The notes under the pieces are model-generated. The model ran no database searches, was not told the origin of the DNA, and saw only the letters and a program-made list of their open reading frames with translations. A stretch of DNA of 64,000 nt from Rubrivivax albus (GTDB lineage: Bacteria; Pseudomonadota; Gammaproteobacteria; Burkholderiales; Burkholderiaceae_C), in contig NZ_SACT01000003.1 of assembly GCF_004016515.1 (NCBI RefSeq), forward strand, positions 248,001 through 312,000. Reading direction: 5' to 3'. Position numbers and translations under genes: made by a program. Positions 46,404-54,913 of the stretch are shown piece after piece; position 1 is the first letter of the stretch, and each line of letters starts with the position of its first letter.

Positions 46404-47182
46404 TGCGGCTTCTCCACCTTGGCCGCACGCTTCTCCAGGAAGGCGCGCAGCCGCTCCTTCGCCGCCGGCTCGCCCTGGGCGATGGCGGCCACCAGCGACT
46501 CGACGAACAGGCCCTGTTCCGGCGCCAGCTCGGCGATGCGCGGCAGCGCCTGGATCACCGCGTAGTTGGACATCGGCGCGTTGGCCGCGATCTTCTGCGC
46601 CAGCGCCAGGCCCTTGGCCAGGCCTTCGCCGGGCTGCACCAAGTAGGTCGACAGGCCCGTGGCCTGGCCCTCGTCGGCGTCCAGCACGCGGCCGGTGAGC
46701 ATCATGTCGGCCACGCGCGCGGCGCCGATCAGGCGCGGCACGCGCACCGAGCCGCCACCGCCGACGAAGATGCCGCGCTGGCCTTCGGGGAAGGCGTAGA
46801 AGGCATTGTTCTCCGCCACGCGGACGTGACAGGCGGCGGCGATCTCCAGCCCGCCGCCGACCACCGCGCCGTGCAGCACCGCCACCACCGGCACCGGCGC
46901 GTACTGGATGCGGTCCAGCGCCGCGTGCCAGCCGCGCGAGTGCAGGATGCCCTCGAAGACGTTGCGCTCGCTGAGCTCCGACAGGTCCAGCCCGGCGCAG
47001 AAGTGCTCGCCGTTTCCGCTGAGCGCGATGGCGCGCACGTCGGCCGGGATGTGGGCGAACTGCGCGTCCAGCGCCGCGATGAGCGCATCATTGGCCGCGT
47101 TGCGCTTGGCCGGGCGGTTGAGCGCCAGGTGCAGCACTTCGCCGTGGCGGGTGCTCTGGATCAGGGTTTCGGCATCGGCCAT
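46400..47182 (-). CDS. Enoyl-CoA hydratase/isomerase (crotonase) family, hydroxycinnamoyl-CoA pathway
   Basis: A 260-residue crotonase. Oxyanion-hole residues lie in HFCAGLDL and GAVVGGGLEIAAACH (about 100-115), followed by EGQRGIFVGGGGS. With the ligase it would shorten feruloyl/coumaroyl-CoA, either by retro-aldol cleavage or as part of beta-oxidation. ATG 47182 is preferred because GGAGA lies 8 bases upstream; ATG 47197 is the alternative. First gene of the operon. Confidence 0.87.
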   Translation of the reverse strand: MADAETLIQSTRHGEVLHLALNRPAKRNAANDALIAALDAQFAHIPADVRAIALSGNGEHFCAGLDLSELSERNVFEGILHSRGWHAALDRIQYAPVPVVAVLHGAVVGGGLEIAAACHVRVAENNAFYAFPEGQRGIFVGGGGSVRVPRLIGAARVADMMLTGRVLDADEGQATGLSTYLVQPGEGLAKGLALAQKIAANAPMSNYAVIQALPRIAELAPEQGLFVESLVAAIAQGEPAAKERLRAFLEKRAAKVEKPQ

Positions 47183-47207
47183 CGCGTCGGTCTCCATCGA
47201 CAAAGTA

Positions 47208-47222
47208 CTTACATTATGTAAG
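47208..47222. promoter_or_regulatory. Palindromic operator between divergent crotonase and amidohydrolase genes
   Basis: CTTACATTATGTAAG is a perfect palindrome with 7-bp arms and one central base, set in an AT-rich pocket of otherwise GC-rich DNA. It sits 26 bases before the crotonase and 38 bases before the amidohydrolase, and has the size typical of MarR-family sites. The marR gene of the same operon is the likely ligand. Confidence 0.7.
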
Positions 47223-47260
47223 CATCACGCCCGAGCAAGCAAGCCTGCAGGAGCCAGCCC

Positions 47261-48139
47261 ATGAACATCGACGACCTGGTCGCCATCGACATCCACACGC
47301 ACGCCGAGGTGTCGTGCTGGAACCCGTTCGACAACTACGGCGAGGAATACGACCGCGCCGCGGACAAGTACTTCGGCTCCAACCGGCGGCCGACGATCGC
47401 CGAGACGATCGAGTACTACCGCAAGATCAAGGTCGGCCTGGTGATGTTCACCGTCGACAGCGAGAGCCAGCTCGGCCGTCGCCGCATCCCCAACGAGGAG
47501 ATCGCCGAGGCCGCAGCGCAGAACAGCGACATGATGATCGCCTTCGGCAGCATCGATCCGCACAAGGGGAAGATGGGCGCGCGCGAGGCGCGGCGGCTGA
47601 TCACCGAGCACGGCGTCAAGGGCTTCAAGTTCCACCCCACGGTGCAGGGCTTCCTGCCCTACGACAAGATGGCGTGGCCGCTGTACGAGGTGATCGCCGA
47701 ATACAAGCTGCCGGCGATCTTCCACAGCGGCCACAGCGGCATCGGCAGCGGCATGCGCTGTGGCGGCGGGCTGCGCCTGCAGAACAGCAACCCGATGCTG
47801 CTGGAGGACGTGGCGATCGACTTCCCCGACATGAACATCATCGTCGCCCACCCCAGCTGGCCCTGGCAGGACGAGGCGCTGAGCCTGGCGCTGCACAAGC
47901 CCAACGTCTACATCGACCTCAGCGGCTGGAGCCCCAAGTACTTCCCGCCGCAGCTGGTGCAGTACGCCAACACGCTGCTCAAGGACCGCATGCTCTTCGG
48001 CAGCGACTTCCCGCTCATCACCCCCGAGCGCTGGATGAAGGACTTCGACGAGGCCGGCTTCAAGGACAAGGTCAAGCCCGGCATCCTGAAGGACAACGCG
48101 GTGCGGCTGCTGGGGCTGGAGTCCGCCACCGCAGCCTGA
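47261..48139 (+). CDS. Amidohydrolase-family (TIM-barrel) metal-dependent hydrolase/decarboxylase
   Basis: A 292-residue protein with the N-terminal metal motif DIHTHAE (residues 9-15), HSGHSG (about 151), AHPSWPWQDE (about 196) and FGSDFP (about 247), the arrangement of the amidohydrolase-2 superfamily that includes aromatic-acid decarboxylases and lactone hydrolases. It is divergent from the crotonase/ligase operon and shares its operator, so it likely acts in the same hydroxycinnamate route. The exact reaction is not evident. Confidence 0.86.
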   Translation: MNIDDLVAIDIHTHAEVSCWNPFDNYGEEYDRAADKYFGSNRRPTIAETIEYYRKIKVGLVMFTVDSESQLGRRRIPNEEIAEAAAQNSDMMIAFGSIDPHKGKMGAREARRLITEHGVKGFKFHPTVQGFLPYDKMAWPLYEVIAEYKLPAIFHSGHSGIGSGMRCGGGLRLQNSNPMLLEDVAIDFPDMNIIVAHPSWPWQDEALSLALHKPNVYIDLSGWSPKYFPPQLVQYANTLLKDRMLFGSDFPLITPERWMKDFDEAGFKDKVKPGILKDNAVRLLGLESATAA

Positions 48140-48164
48140 CCCTGGCGCCGTTGCTGGCGCGCCG

Positions 48165-48677
48165 TCACTCCAGCCGGAAACCGGCGTGGCAGGCCACGCA
48201 GGTCTGCGTCAGGGCCGCCAGCGCCGCCTGCGCAGGCAGGATGTCCCCGGTGGCACCGGCATCGCGGGCCACCACCGCCAGCCGGCTGGCGCTGCGGTGC
48301 ATCGCAGTGCCGGCGGCCTGCATGGCCGGCGGCATGAACCCAGCCACCTCGTGGGCGCCGTGGTCGTGCAGCGACGACATGCCCAGCCGGCGTTCCGCCA
48401 CTTCGGCCGCGGCGTCGGAGCGGCCGTCGGCCAGGGCTTGCTGGATCTCAGCCAGGGCCGCGAGATGGTCACGCATGTTGGCCAGGGTGTGGGCACGCAG
48501 CATGGGCGGAAAGTGCACCGGGGTGCGCGTGTCGGACGGCATCGCCGCACCGTGGCCGGCATGGGCGCCCCCCTGGCCGGCGTGCATGGACGCGGCATCG
48601 TGGGACGAAGCGCAACCAGCCATCAGGCTGGCGGCAACGAGAACGGACGCGATGGGCGGCAGGGGGTGGCTCGGCAT
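48165..48677 (-). CDS. Lipoprotein c-type cytochrome (cytochrome c'/c556-like)
   Basis: A 170-residue protein with a lipoprotein signal peptide (lipobox LMAGC, Cys21), a His/Met/Gly-rich linker (ASMHAGQGGAHAGHGAAM) and a helical domain ending in one haem motif CVACHAG near the C-terminus, the position found in cytochromes c' and c556. The His/Met-rich linker may bind copper or another metal. It is divergent from a Crp/Fnr-type regulator, with a FNR-like box between the two. Confidence 0.82.
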   Translation of the reverse strand: MPSHPLPPIASVLVAASLMAGCASSHDAASMHAGQGGAHAGHGAAMPSDTRTPVHFPPMLRAHTLANMRDHLAALAEIQQALADGRSDAAAEVAERRLGMSSLHDHGAHEVAGFMPPAMQAAGTAMHRSASRLAVVARDAGATGDILPAQAALAALTQTCVACHAGFRLE

Positions 48678-48712
48678 GGCGTGATGCTGCCCGTCGCCGG
48701 GTGCAGGTGCCT

Positions 48713-48726
48713 ATGATCCGGATCAT
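48713..48726. promoter_or_regulatory. FNR/Crp-type palindrome
   Basis: ATGATCCGGATCAT is a perfect 14-bp palindrome that matches the FNR pattern TTGAT-N4-ATCAA at 8 of 10 fixed positions. It lies between the divergent cytochrome and crp-type genes and overlaps the likely ATG of the latter, which suggests autorepression and control of the cytochrome. Confidence 0.6.
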
Positions 48727-49345
48727 GCCGCACCCTGCCAACCCGCCGCGTCGCGCGGCCACGCCCCTGCCCTGGCCACCGGCCCTGGAGGCCATGGCCG
48801 AGCGTCGGCGCCTTGCACCCGGTACCGCGCTGTTCCGTGCGGGCGACCCGGCCCGCCACGTGTTCGGCCTGGCCCAGGGCCAGGTGGCGCTGCGCCGGGT
48901 GGGTGTGGCCGGCGAGGACATCGTCATCCACCTGGCCCAGGCTGGCGAGTGTTTCGCTGAAGCCTCGCTGCACGGCGGGCACTACCACTGCACCGCCGAG
49001 GCCGTTGGCACGGCCGACGTGGCCGCCGTGCCGGCCGAGGCGCTGCGGGCGCGCCTGCGCGACGACCCCGACTTCGCGCTGCAGTGGTCGGCCCTGCTGG
49101 CGGCCCAGCTGCGCCGCACCCGCGCCCGCGTCGAGCGCCTGTGCCTGCGCAGCGCCGCCGACCGCGTGCTGCACCTGCTGCAGACCGAGGGCCATGGCCG
49201 CGATGGCGCCTACACGCCGCGGTCGACCCTGCGCGCGCTGGCCGCCGAACTGGGGCTGACGCCCGAGGCGCTATACCGCACCCTGGCGGCACTGCAACGC
49301 GCCGGCCGCCTGCGCCGCGACGGCCCAGTGCTGCGCCTGCGCTGA
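48725..49345 (+). CDS. Crp/Fnr-family transcriptional regulator
   Basis: A 206-residue regulator with a cyclic-nucleotide-binding-like beta-barrel (about 20-120; FRAGDPARHVFGLAQGQVAL), a dimer helix and a C-terminal helix-turn-helix (TLRALAAELGLTPEALYRTL). The recognition helix keeps the Glu and Arg used by FNR-type proteins to read TTGAT. The N-terminal cysteines of true Fnr are absent, so it is not a 4Fe-4S sensor; a Dnr-like or haem-responsive role is possible. ATG 48713 is an alternative start. Confidence 0.87.
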   Translation: MPHPANPPRRAATPLPWPPALEAMAERRRLAPGTALFRAGDPARHVFGLAQGQVALRRVGVAGEDIVIHLAQAGECFAEASLHGGHYHCTAEAVGTADVAAVPAEALRARLRDDPDFALQWSALLAAQLRRTRARVERLCLRSAADRVLHLLQTEGHGRDGAYTPRSTLRALAAELGLTPEALYRTLAALQRAGRLRRDGPVLRLR

Positions 49346-49466
49346 CGGGCCGACCGGCTGTCGATTCGCGCCGCCTGGCGGCATTTCGTCGCATGCCGCT
49401 CGCCCGCCGTGCCGCCCGGAGGCACAGTCACGCCATCGACAACCCGCCCCGCACAGAAGCCCCACC

Positions 49467-49820
49467 ATGCGCCCGATCAAGGACCTCACCGACGCCGTCA
49501 CGATGCCGTTCCGCGCCCTCTTCGTGGTCGGCATCTGCTGGGTGATCAACGCCATGACCTCGCCGGGTCACTGGTGGGTCTGGTGGGTCGCGCTGGGCAT
49601 GGGCATCGCCACCCTGGTGGCCTGGGGCCGCGGCCTGCGCACCGCCGCCGTGCTGGCCCTGGTCTACTTTGGCGGCCGCTGGGTCTACCGGCGCTACGGC
49701 GAGCAGGCCCGCGCCGCCTTCGACCAGTGGGTGAACAGCACCCAGCCCAAGGCCGGCGAGGTGGTCCGCGCCTTCCTGCAACCGGATCAACGCTTCGGCA
49801 GCGAAGGCATGCGGCACTGA
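49467..49820 (+). CDS. Small membrane protein of unknown function
   Basis: A 117-residue protein I do not recognise. It has two or three hydrophobic stretches (about 15-30, 38-52, 57-70) rich in Trp (HWWVWWVALGMG), then a soluble, basic C-terminal part. The ATG at 49467 opens the frame. It lies between the Crp-type regulator and the M81 peptidase, with no clear operon partner. Confidence 0.65.
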   Translation: MRPIKDLTDAVTMPFRALFVVGICWVINAMTSPGHWWVWWVALGMGIATLVAWGRGLRTAAVLALVYFGGRWVYRRYGEQARAAFDQWVNSTQPKAGEVVRAFLQPDQRFGSEGMRH

Positions 49821-49861
49821 CATCCCGGGCCGCGGGCCGTGGTGCCGGCACGGCTGTCGGA

Positions 49862-51460
49862 TCAGGACGGGTCCGGAGCCCACTCCGCGTCGAGGTCCAG
49901 CGGGTACACCGGCCGCGGGATGCGCTGCAGCGGCAGCCGGGCCAGGTTGGGCGTGGTGAGGCCGGGCCCGTCGACCTCCACGATGCGGTCGGCCGGCGCA
50001 AACCCGTCGAACGCCGCGCGGAAGTGCCCTCGGCTCTTGACCACCAGGGTGCGCATGTCGTCGCGCGCCAGGTCCACGCCCAGCACCTCCAGTTGCGCCG
50101 GGTCCAGCAGCTGCTGGCGGTGCGAGATCACCGCCACGCGCACACCGCCCAGGTCGAGCAGGGCGCTCGGGCCCATGCGCTGCGCACTGCCGGCCAGCAG
50201 GCCGCGGCGGCCGACGAAGTCGCCATCCGACAGGGCCACCACGCGGGCCTCGCGGGCCAGTGGCTCGGCGAACGCGTGGCCGGCCGGGTTGGCCACGGCG
50301 TCGCGGTTGAACCGGGCGGCAAAGCTCGCGCCCACGCCCCGGGCGTGGGCCTCGCTCGCCAGCGCGGGATCGCAGAAGACGCCCAGCAGCACATGCTGCG
50401 CACCGGCCTGCAACAGCGCCTGCAGCAGCGCAGTCACGTTGCCCCCACCGCCGCCGCCGGGGTTGTCGGCCACGTCGGCCAGGATCAGACGGACGTCCTC
50501 GCCCCCGCCGTCGCGCTGCGCTGCCGCACCTGCCTGCACCGCCAGTGCCACGGCATCGGCCAGCGGCGTCAGCCGGGTCGGGAAGTCGTGCCGGCGCGCC
50601 CAGACCTCGGCCGCCAACCGTCGGGCCAGCAAGCGCGCGGCGTCGCGCCTGCCGTGGCGCGCCGTGACCACGACCGAGAAGCCGCACTTGGCGGCATCGG
50701 CCAGTGGAAAGCCGCCGCAAAGGGAGACGTTCAGGATGTCGCCGTCCGCCGGCGCACCCACGCCGGCCACGTGCTGCTGGCCCGCGTCCACCAGCGCCTG
50801 GTAGGGCGTGCCCGGCGCGATGAGCTGGTCGGTGGACGCCGGCAGGAAGGGCAGCCGCACTGCCGCCACCTCGCCAGGGCCGTCGTGCAGCATGCGGCGC
50901 ATCAGCGCGGCCGCTTCGCGCCCGCGGTCGGCCAGGTCCACGTGCGGGTTGGTGCGGTACGCGACGAAGGCCGACAGAGCCTCGGTCATGCGCGACGACA
51001 CGTTGGTGTGCAGGTCCAGCACGGCGATCACCGGTACGCCAGGGCCGACGATGGCCCGGATGCGTGCGAACAGCCGACCATCGGGGTCGTCGTCTTCGGT
51101 GGTCAGGGCCGCGCCGTGCGACGACAGGAAGACGCCGTCGAGCGGCAGCGCCGCACGCAGGCGGGCTTCCAGGTCGTGCAGGAAAGCGTCGAACCACGCC
51201 TGGTCGGCCGGGCCGCCGGGGTAGGCCGCGGCGGCGCGCAGGGCCACCGGCGTCCACGGCCCCTGCGCCGCCATGCCGTCGACGAAGCCGGCGATGTCCG
51301 GCAGGGTGCGCGGCGGTCGGGCCAGCAGTTGCGCCTGCAGCGCGTCACCGCCGAGGTCGAAGGCGCGGGCGAAGTCCTCGCCATGCGTGACCGGTGCGAA
51401 CCGGTTCGCCTCCAGGAAGAAGCCGGCCACGCCGATGCGCGGGCCGCCGGACGCCGTCAT
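49862..51460 (-). CDS. M81-family (MlrC-like) metallopeptidase
   Basis: A 532-residue protein starting at an ATG overlapping the binding-protein stop (ATGA). Family features include GVAGFFLEANRFAP at the start, SSHGAALTTEDDDPDG (about 113), LDLHTNVSSRM (about 145) and DVADNPGGGGGGNVT (about 330). MlrC cleaves linear microcystin fragments, but most homologues act on unknown amides or peptides. Coupling to a Bug-type receptor suggests it processes the compound that receptor brings in. Confidence 0.88.
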   Translation of the reverse strand: MTASGGPRIGVAGFFLEANRFAPVTHGEDFARAFDLGGDALQAQLLARPPRTLPDIAGFVDGMAAQGPWTPVALRAAAAYPGGPADQAWFDAFLHDLEARLRAALPLDGVFLSSHGAALTTEDDDPDGRLFARIRAIVGPGVPVIAVLDLHTNVSSRMTEALSAFVAYRTNPHVDLADRGREAAALMRRMLHDGPGEVAAVRLPFLPASTDQLIAPGTPYQALVDAGQQHVAGVGAPADGDILNVSLCGGFPLADAAKCGFSVVVTARHGRRDAARLLARRLAAEVWARRHDFPTRLTPLADAVALAVQAGAAAQRDGGGEDVRLILADVADNPGGGGGGNVTALLQALLQAGAQHVLLGVFCDPALASEAHARGVGASFAARFNRDAVANPAGHAFAEPLAREARVVALSDGDFVGRRGLLAGSAQRMGPSALLDLGGVRVAVISHRQQLLDPAQLEVLGVDLARDDMRTLVVKSRGHFRAAFDGFAPADRIVEVDGPGLTTPNLARLPLQRIPRPVYPLDLDAEWAPDPS

Positions 51461-52437
51461 TCGAACTTGATTGTGCGGACCAGCGACGCGTACTTGGCCC
51501 GCTCGGCAGCCACGAAGGCCTGCGTCTGCGCCGGCGTCATCACGGCCGGCAGCTCGGCGCCGAGCCTCGCGCGCATCTGCACGTTGGCCGGCAGCATCAG
51601 CGCGGCGTTGATGGCGCCGTTGAGCTGCTGCACCACCGCTGCAGGTGTGCCGGCGGGCGCGAACACCGCGGCCCAGGTGGCCAGTTCCAGGCCCTTGAGC
51701 GGGACCGACTCGCCAAACGGCTGCGCGCTGCCCAGCGCCGCCAGCCGGCCGGCCGACGTGACCCCGATCGCCTTCAGCCGGCCCTTGGACACGAAACCCG
51801 CAGCGTTGACGGCCGACGTGATGCCGACGTCGATCTGGCCGCCGATCACGTCCGCCAGGATCTGCGCACCGCCGCGGTAGGGGATGTGCACCATGAAGAC
51901 GCCGGCGCGGGCCTTGAAGGCCTCCCCGATGACGTGCTGGAAGGTGCCGATGCCCGGCGAGCCGTAGCTGAAGCGGCCTGGGTTGCGACGGGCCAGCGCG
52001 ATGAAGGCGTCGAGGTCGTCGGCAGGGAAGTCCGGGCGCACCACGTAGACCGCCGGCGTGCCGCCGGTGTAGGCCACCGGCACCAGTGCGTCGGCCGAGT
52101 AGCCCACCTTCGGATTGACAAGGGGCACCAGCAGCGTCTCGCTCAGCGAGCCGTACAGCAAGGTGTGCCCGTCGGCGGGCGCGCGCACCGCCTTCATCAC
52201 CCCCAGCGCGCCGCCGGCGCCGGCCACGTTGTCGATGATCACGGTCTGGCCGAGCTGGCGGCCGATCTCCTGGTCGAGCATGCGTGCGGCGATGTCCGAC
52301 GCGCCACCGGCCGTGTACGGCACGATCATCGTCAGCGCCTTGGTCGGGAAGGCCTGCGCGCGGGCACACAACGGCCAGGCCGCGGCGGCGGTCCAGCCCA
52401 GCAGGGTACGGCGGGACGGTGAAAAGCGCTGGTGCAT
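51457..52437 (-). CDS. Bug/TTT-family periplasmic substrate-binding receptor
   Basis: A 326-residue binding protein starting at ATG 52437 behind AAGGAGA. It has a Tat-like signal (SPSRRTLLGWTAAAAWPL) and the family pattern MIVPYTAGGASDIAARML, GSPGIGTFQHV and MVHIPYRGG. This large family, expanded in Burkholderiales, serves tripartite tricarboxylate transporters or sensing. No TctAB membrane genes are nearby. Confidence 0.92.
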   Translation of the reverse strand: MHQRFSPSRRTLLGWTAAAAWPLCARAQAFPTKALTMIVPYTAGGASDIAARMLDQEIGRQLGQTVIIDNVAGAGGALGVMKAVRAPADGHTLLYGSLSETLLVPLVNPKVGYSADALVPVAYTGGTPAVYVVRPDFPADDLDAFIALARRNPGRFSYGSPGIGTFQHVIGEAFKARAGVFMVHIPYRGGAQILADVIGGQIDVGITSAVNAAGFVSKGRLKAIGVTSAGRLAALGSAQPFGESVPLKGLELATWAAVFAPAGTPAAVVQQLNGAINAALMLPANVQMRARLGAELPAVMTPAQTQAFVAAERAKYASLVRTIKFE

Positions 52438-52532
52438 GCGGGGTCTCCTTCGTCGTCGTGGCCGCACTCTAGGCGTGGGGCGGCCCCGCCAGCCAGGGTC
52501 GATCCCGCCAAATCGCGTGGCAATATCGCCAG

Positions 52533-53552
52533 ATGCATCGCGCCCGCCCCGCTCCCCTGATCGTCGAGATCCTGGTGCTCGAAGACGGGCTGGAGGCCCC
52601 CGGTGCGGCCGTGGTCGACGCGCTGAAGCTGGTCAACCACCTCGCCGCGACCCGCGGCGGCCGGCGGCCGCCGTGCACCTGGCGCTGGACCGCGTCCGAT
52701 GGCCAGGCTGTGCGCCGGGCAGGCGCCCCACCGCGCACGCGCGGCCGTGCTGACCTCGTGGTCGTGGGCGGCTGGCTGGCGCGCAACGGCCCCCACCTGG
52801 ACCAGCTGGTGCGGCGCGACGGCAGCGTCGGCGACCGCGTGGCCGCCGTACACGCGGCCGGCGGCCAGGTGCTGGCGCTGTACACCGGCGTGGCACTGCT
52901 GGGCGCTGCCGGCCTGCTGCAGGGCCGGCGTGCGGTGACGCCATGGCCTTTCGCCGCCAGCATGCAGCGCCACGCGCCCGGGCTGCTGCCCGCCGAAGAC
53001 GCCGCCTGGGCCGAATGCGAGGGCATCTGGACCGCGGACTCGCCCACGCTGGCCACGGAGCTGCTGCTGCGCGCCCTGCACGCCAGCGGCCTGCAAGACC
53101 TGGCGGAATCCGGCCGCAGCGTACTGCTGCACGCGCCGCAGCGGCAGCGGCTGGCCCAGGCCATCGCACAGGGCAGCGGCACGCGGGTGGCGCCGGGTTC
53201 GCTGGAACGCGCAAGGCGCTGGCTGGAGGACCACCTGCACGAACCCTACAGCCTGGCGGCCACGGCACGCGCGGCCAACACCAGTGGCCGGTCACTGCTG
53301 CGGCACTTCCGCGCCACCTTCGAGCGCACGCCGCTGCAGATGCTGCACGAGCTGCGCGTGACGCAGGCGCGCATGCTGCTGGAGACGACCTACCTGCCGT
53401 TGGAGACGATCGCCGAGCGCTGCGGCTGGCGCGACCCGGCCATGCTGCGCACCGTGTTCCAGAGGCTCACCGGACAGAGCCCCGCCCACTACCGCGAGCG
53501 CCACCGCCTGCGCAGCGAGCGCCGGCAGTGGGGGCGCGACATCGCTCGCTGA
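52533..53552 (+). CDS. GlxA-type regulator (DJ-1/PfpI-like domain plus AraC helix-turn-helix)
   Basis: A 339-residue regulator. Residues about 10-190 form a class-I-amidotransferase-like domain in which the usual cysteine-bearing elbow reads ALYTGVALLG, so no nucleophilic Cys is present. Residues about 230-325 form a double AraC helix-turn-helix (LAATARAANTSGRSLLRHF and LETIAERCGWRDPAMLRTVF). It is divergent from the Bug receptor/M81 operon and probably controls it; the 95-base spacer shows no obvious operator. Confidence 0.9.
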   Translation: MHRARPAPLIVEILVLEDGLEAPGAAVVDALKLVNHLAATRGGRRPPCTWRWTASDGQAVRRAGAPPRTRGRADLVVVGGWLARNGPHLDQLVRRDGSVGDRVAAVHAAGGQVLALYTGVALLGAAGLLQGRRAVTPWPFAASMQRHAPGLLPAEDAAWAECEGIWTADSPTLATELLLRALHASGLQDLAESGRSVLLHAPQRQRLAQAIAQGSGTRVAPGSLERARRWLEDHLHEPYSLAATARAANTSGRSLLRHFRATFERTPLQMLHELRVTQARMLLETTYLPLETIAERCGWRDPAMLRTVFQRLTGQSPAHYRERHRLRSERRQWGRDIAR

Positions 53553-53585
53553 AACGGTCGGCCGGTCGGTGGGCTCGCGCGGCGT

Positions 53586-54767
53586 TCAGCGCCGCCGCAG
53601 CACCAGGCCCTTGAGGTAGTCGCCCTCGGGGAAGAACAGCGTGGCCGCGTGGTCCGGCGCCGCTGCCAGCCGCTCGAGGATGAAGGCGTCGACGCCCGCG
53701 TCCATCGCCGCGCCGGCCACGATCTTGTGGAACAGGTCGGGCGCGATGCCGCCGGAACAGGAGAACGTCAGCAGCAGCCCGCCCGGCGCCAGCAACTGCA
53801 GCGCCAGCCGGTTGATGTCCTTGTAGGCCCGGGCCGCGCGGTCGGCGCTGGCCGCGGTTGGCGCGAACTTCGGCGGGTCGAGCACGATGGCGTCGAAGCG
53901 CTCGCCGGCAGCCAGCGCCTCGCGCAGGAAGCGATTGGCGTCGGCTTCCACGGTGCGGCTGGCCGCGGTGACGAAGCCATTGAGCCGCACGTGGTCGGCC
54001 ACGTGGGCCAGCGCCGGGCCCGAGGAATCCACGCTGATCACCTCGTGCGCGCCGCCGGCCAGCGCCGCCACGGTGAAGCCGCCGGTGTAGCTGAAGCAGT
54101 TCAGCACCCGCTTTGCGCCGAACTGGCGCACCAGGGTGGCGAAGCGCGCGCGGTTGTCGCGCTGGTCCAGGTAGTAGCCGGTCTTGTGGCCGCGCGCCAC
54201 GTCCAGCGTCAGGCGCCAGCCGTGCTCGCGGATCGTGACGGCCGTGTCCCCATCGCCTCGCAGCCAGCCGGTCCGCTCATCCAGACCCTCGAGCTGGCGT
54301 AACGCGGCGTCGGAGCGTTCGTACAGGCGCGTGCATCCCGTGGTCGCCAGCAATGCGTCGGCAATCGTCTCGCGCCAGCGCTCCACGCCCGCGGCGCCGA
54401 ACTGCGCCACCAGCGTGTCGCCATAGCGGTCCACCACCAGCGCCGGCAGGCCGTCGGCCTCGGCGTGCACCAGGCGTTGGCCGTCGCTGTCGATGGCCAG
54501 GGCCTGGCGTGAGGCCACCGCAGAGGCGACGCAGCGCGCGAAGAAGCCGCGGTCGATGCGCTCGGCCTCGTCGAAGCTCCAGGCCCGCACGCGGATACGG
54601 CTGGCCGGGCTGAACGCGCCCCAGGCCAGGAAGGTACCGTCGGCCGACTCCACGCGCACGGTCTCGCCGGCATCGGCCCGGCCGCTCGCGACGGCGCCGT
54701 CGAAGACCCAGGGGTGACGGTGCCGCAGGCTGCGTTCGCGCCCCGGGCGCAAGCGGATGACTTTCAT
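53586..54767 (-). CDS. rlmI: Class I SAM-dependent 23S rRNA m5C methyltransferase RlmI-like
   Basis: A 393-residue enzyme starting at ATG 54767 behind GGAGA. It has an N-terminal PUA domain (RPGRERSLRHRHPWVFDGAV), a central linker domain and a Rossmann methyltransferase domain with LNCFSYTGGFTVAAL (about 225), ISVDSS and LDPPKFA (about 300). RlmI methylates C1962 of 23S rRNA in E. coli. It converges with the GlxA-type gene. Confidence 0.88.
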   Translation of the reverse strand: MKVIRLRPGRERSLRHRHPWVFDGAVASGRADAGETVRVESADGTFLAWGAFSPASRIRVRAWSFDEAERIDRGFFARCVASAVASRQALAIDSDGQRLVHAEADGLPALVVDRYGDTLVAQFGAAGVERWRETIADALLATTGCTRLYERSDAALRQLEGLDERTGWLRGDGDTAVTIREHGWRLTLDVARGHKTGYYLDQRDNRARFATLVRQFGAKRVLNCFSYTGGFTVAALAGGAHEVISVDSSGPALAHVADHVRLNGFVTAASRTVEADANRFLREALAAGERFDAIVLDPPKFAPTAASADRAARAYKDINRLALQLLAPGGLLLTFSCSGGIAPDLFHKIVAGAAMDAGVDAFILERLAAAPDHAATLFFPEGDYLKGLVLRRR

Positions 54768-54913
54768 CGAAACCGATTCTCCGCGGGATCGATCGTGACG
54801 ATCTGCAGATCCAACGTGCGGGGGCAATCGCCTCAGCCTGATTTCGTTGCAGAATGCCCGGCCATGTGGAGGGGCACCCGCCCGCCCTTGCAGCGCTGCC
54901 AGAGCGGTGCGCG

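Noticed and set aside
48725..49345. Regulator as a true oxygen-sensing Fnr
   Set aside because: The N-terminal cysteine cluster needed for a 4Fe-4S centre is absent.
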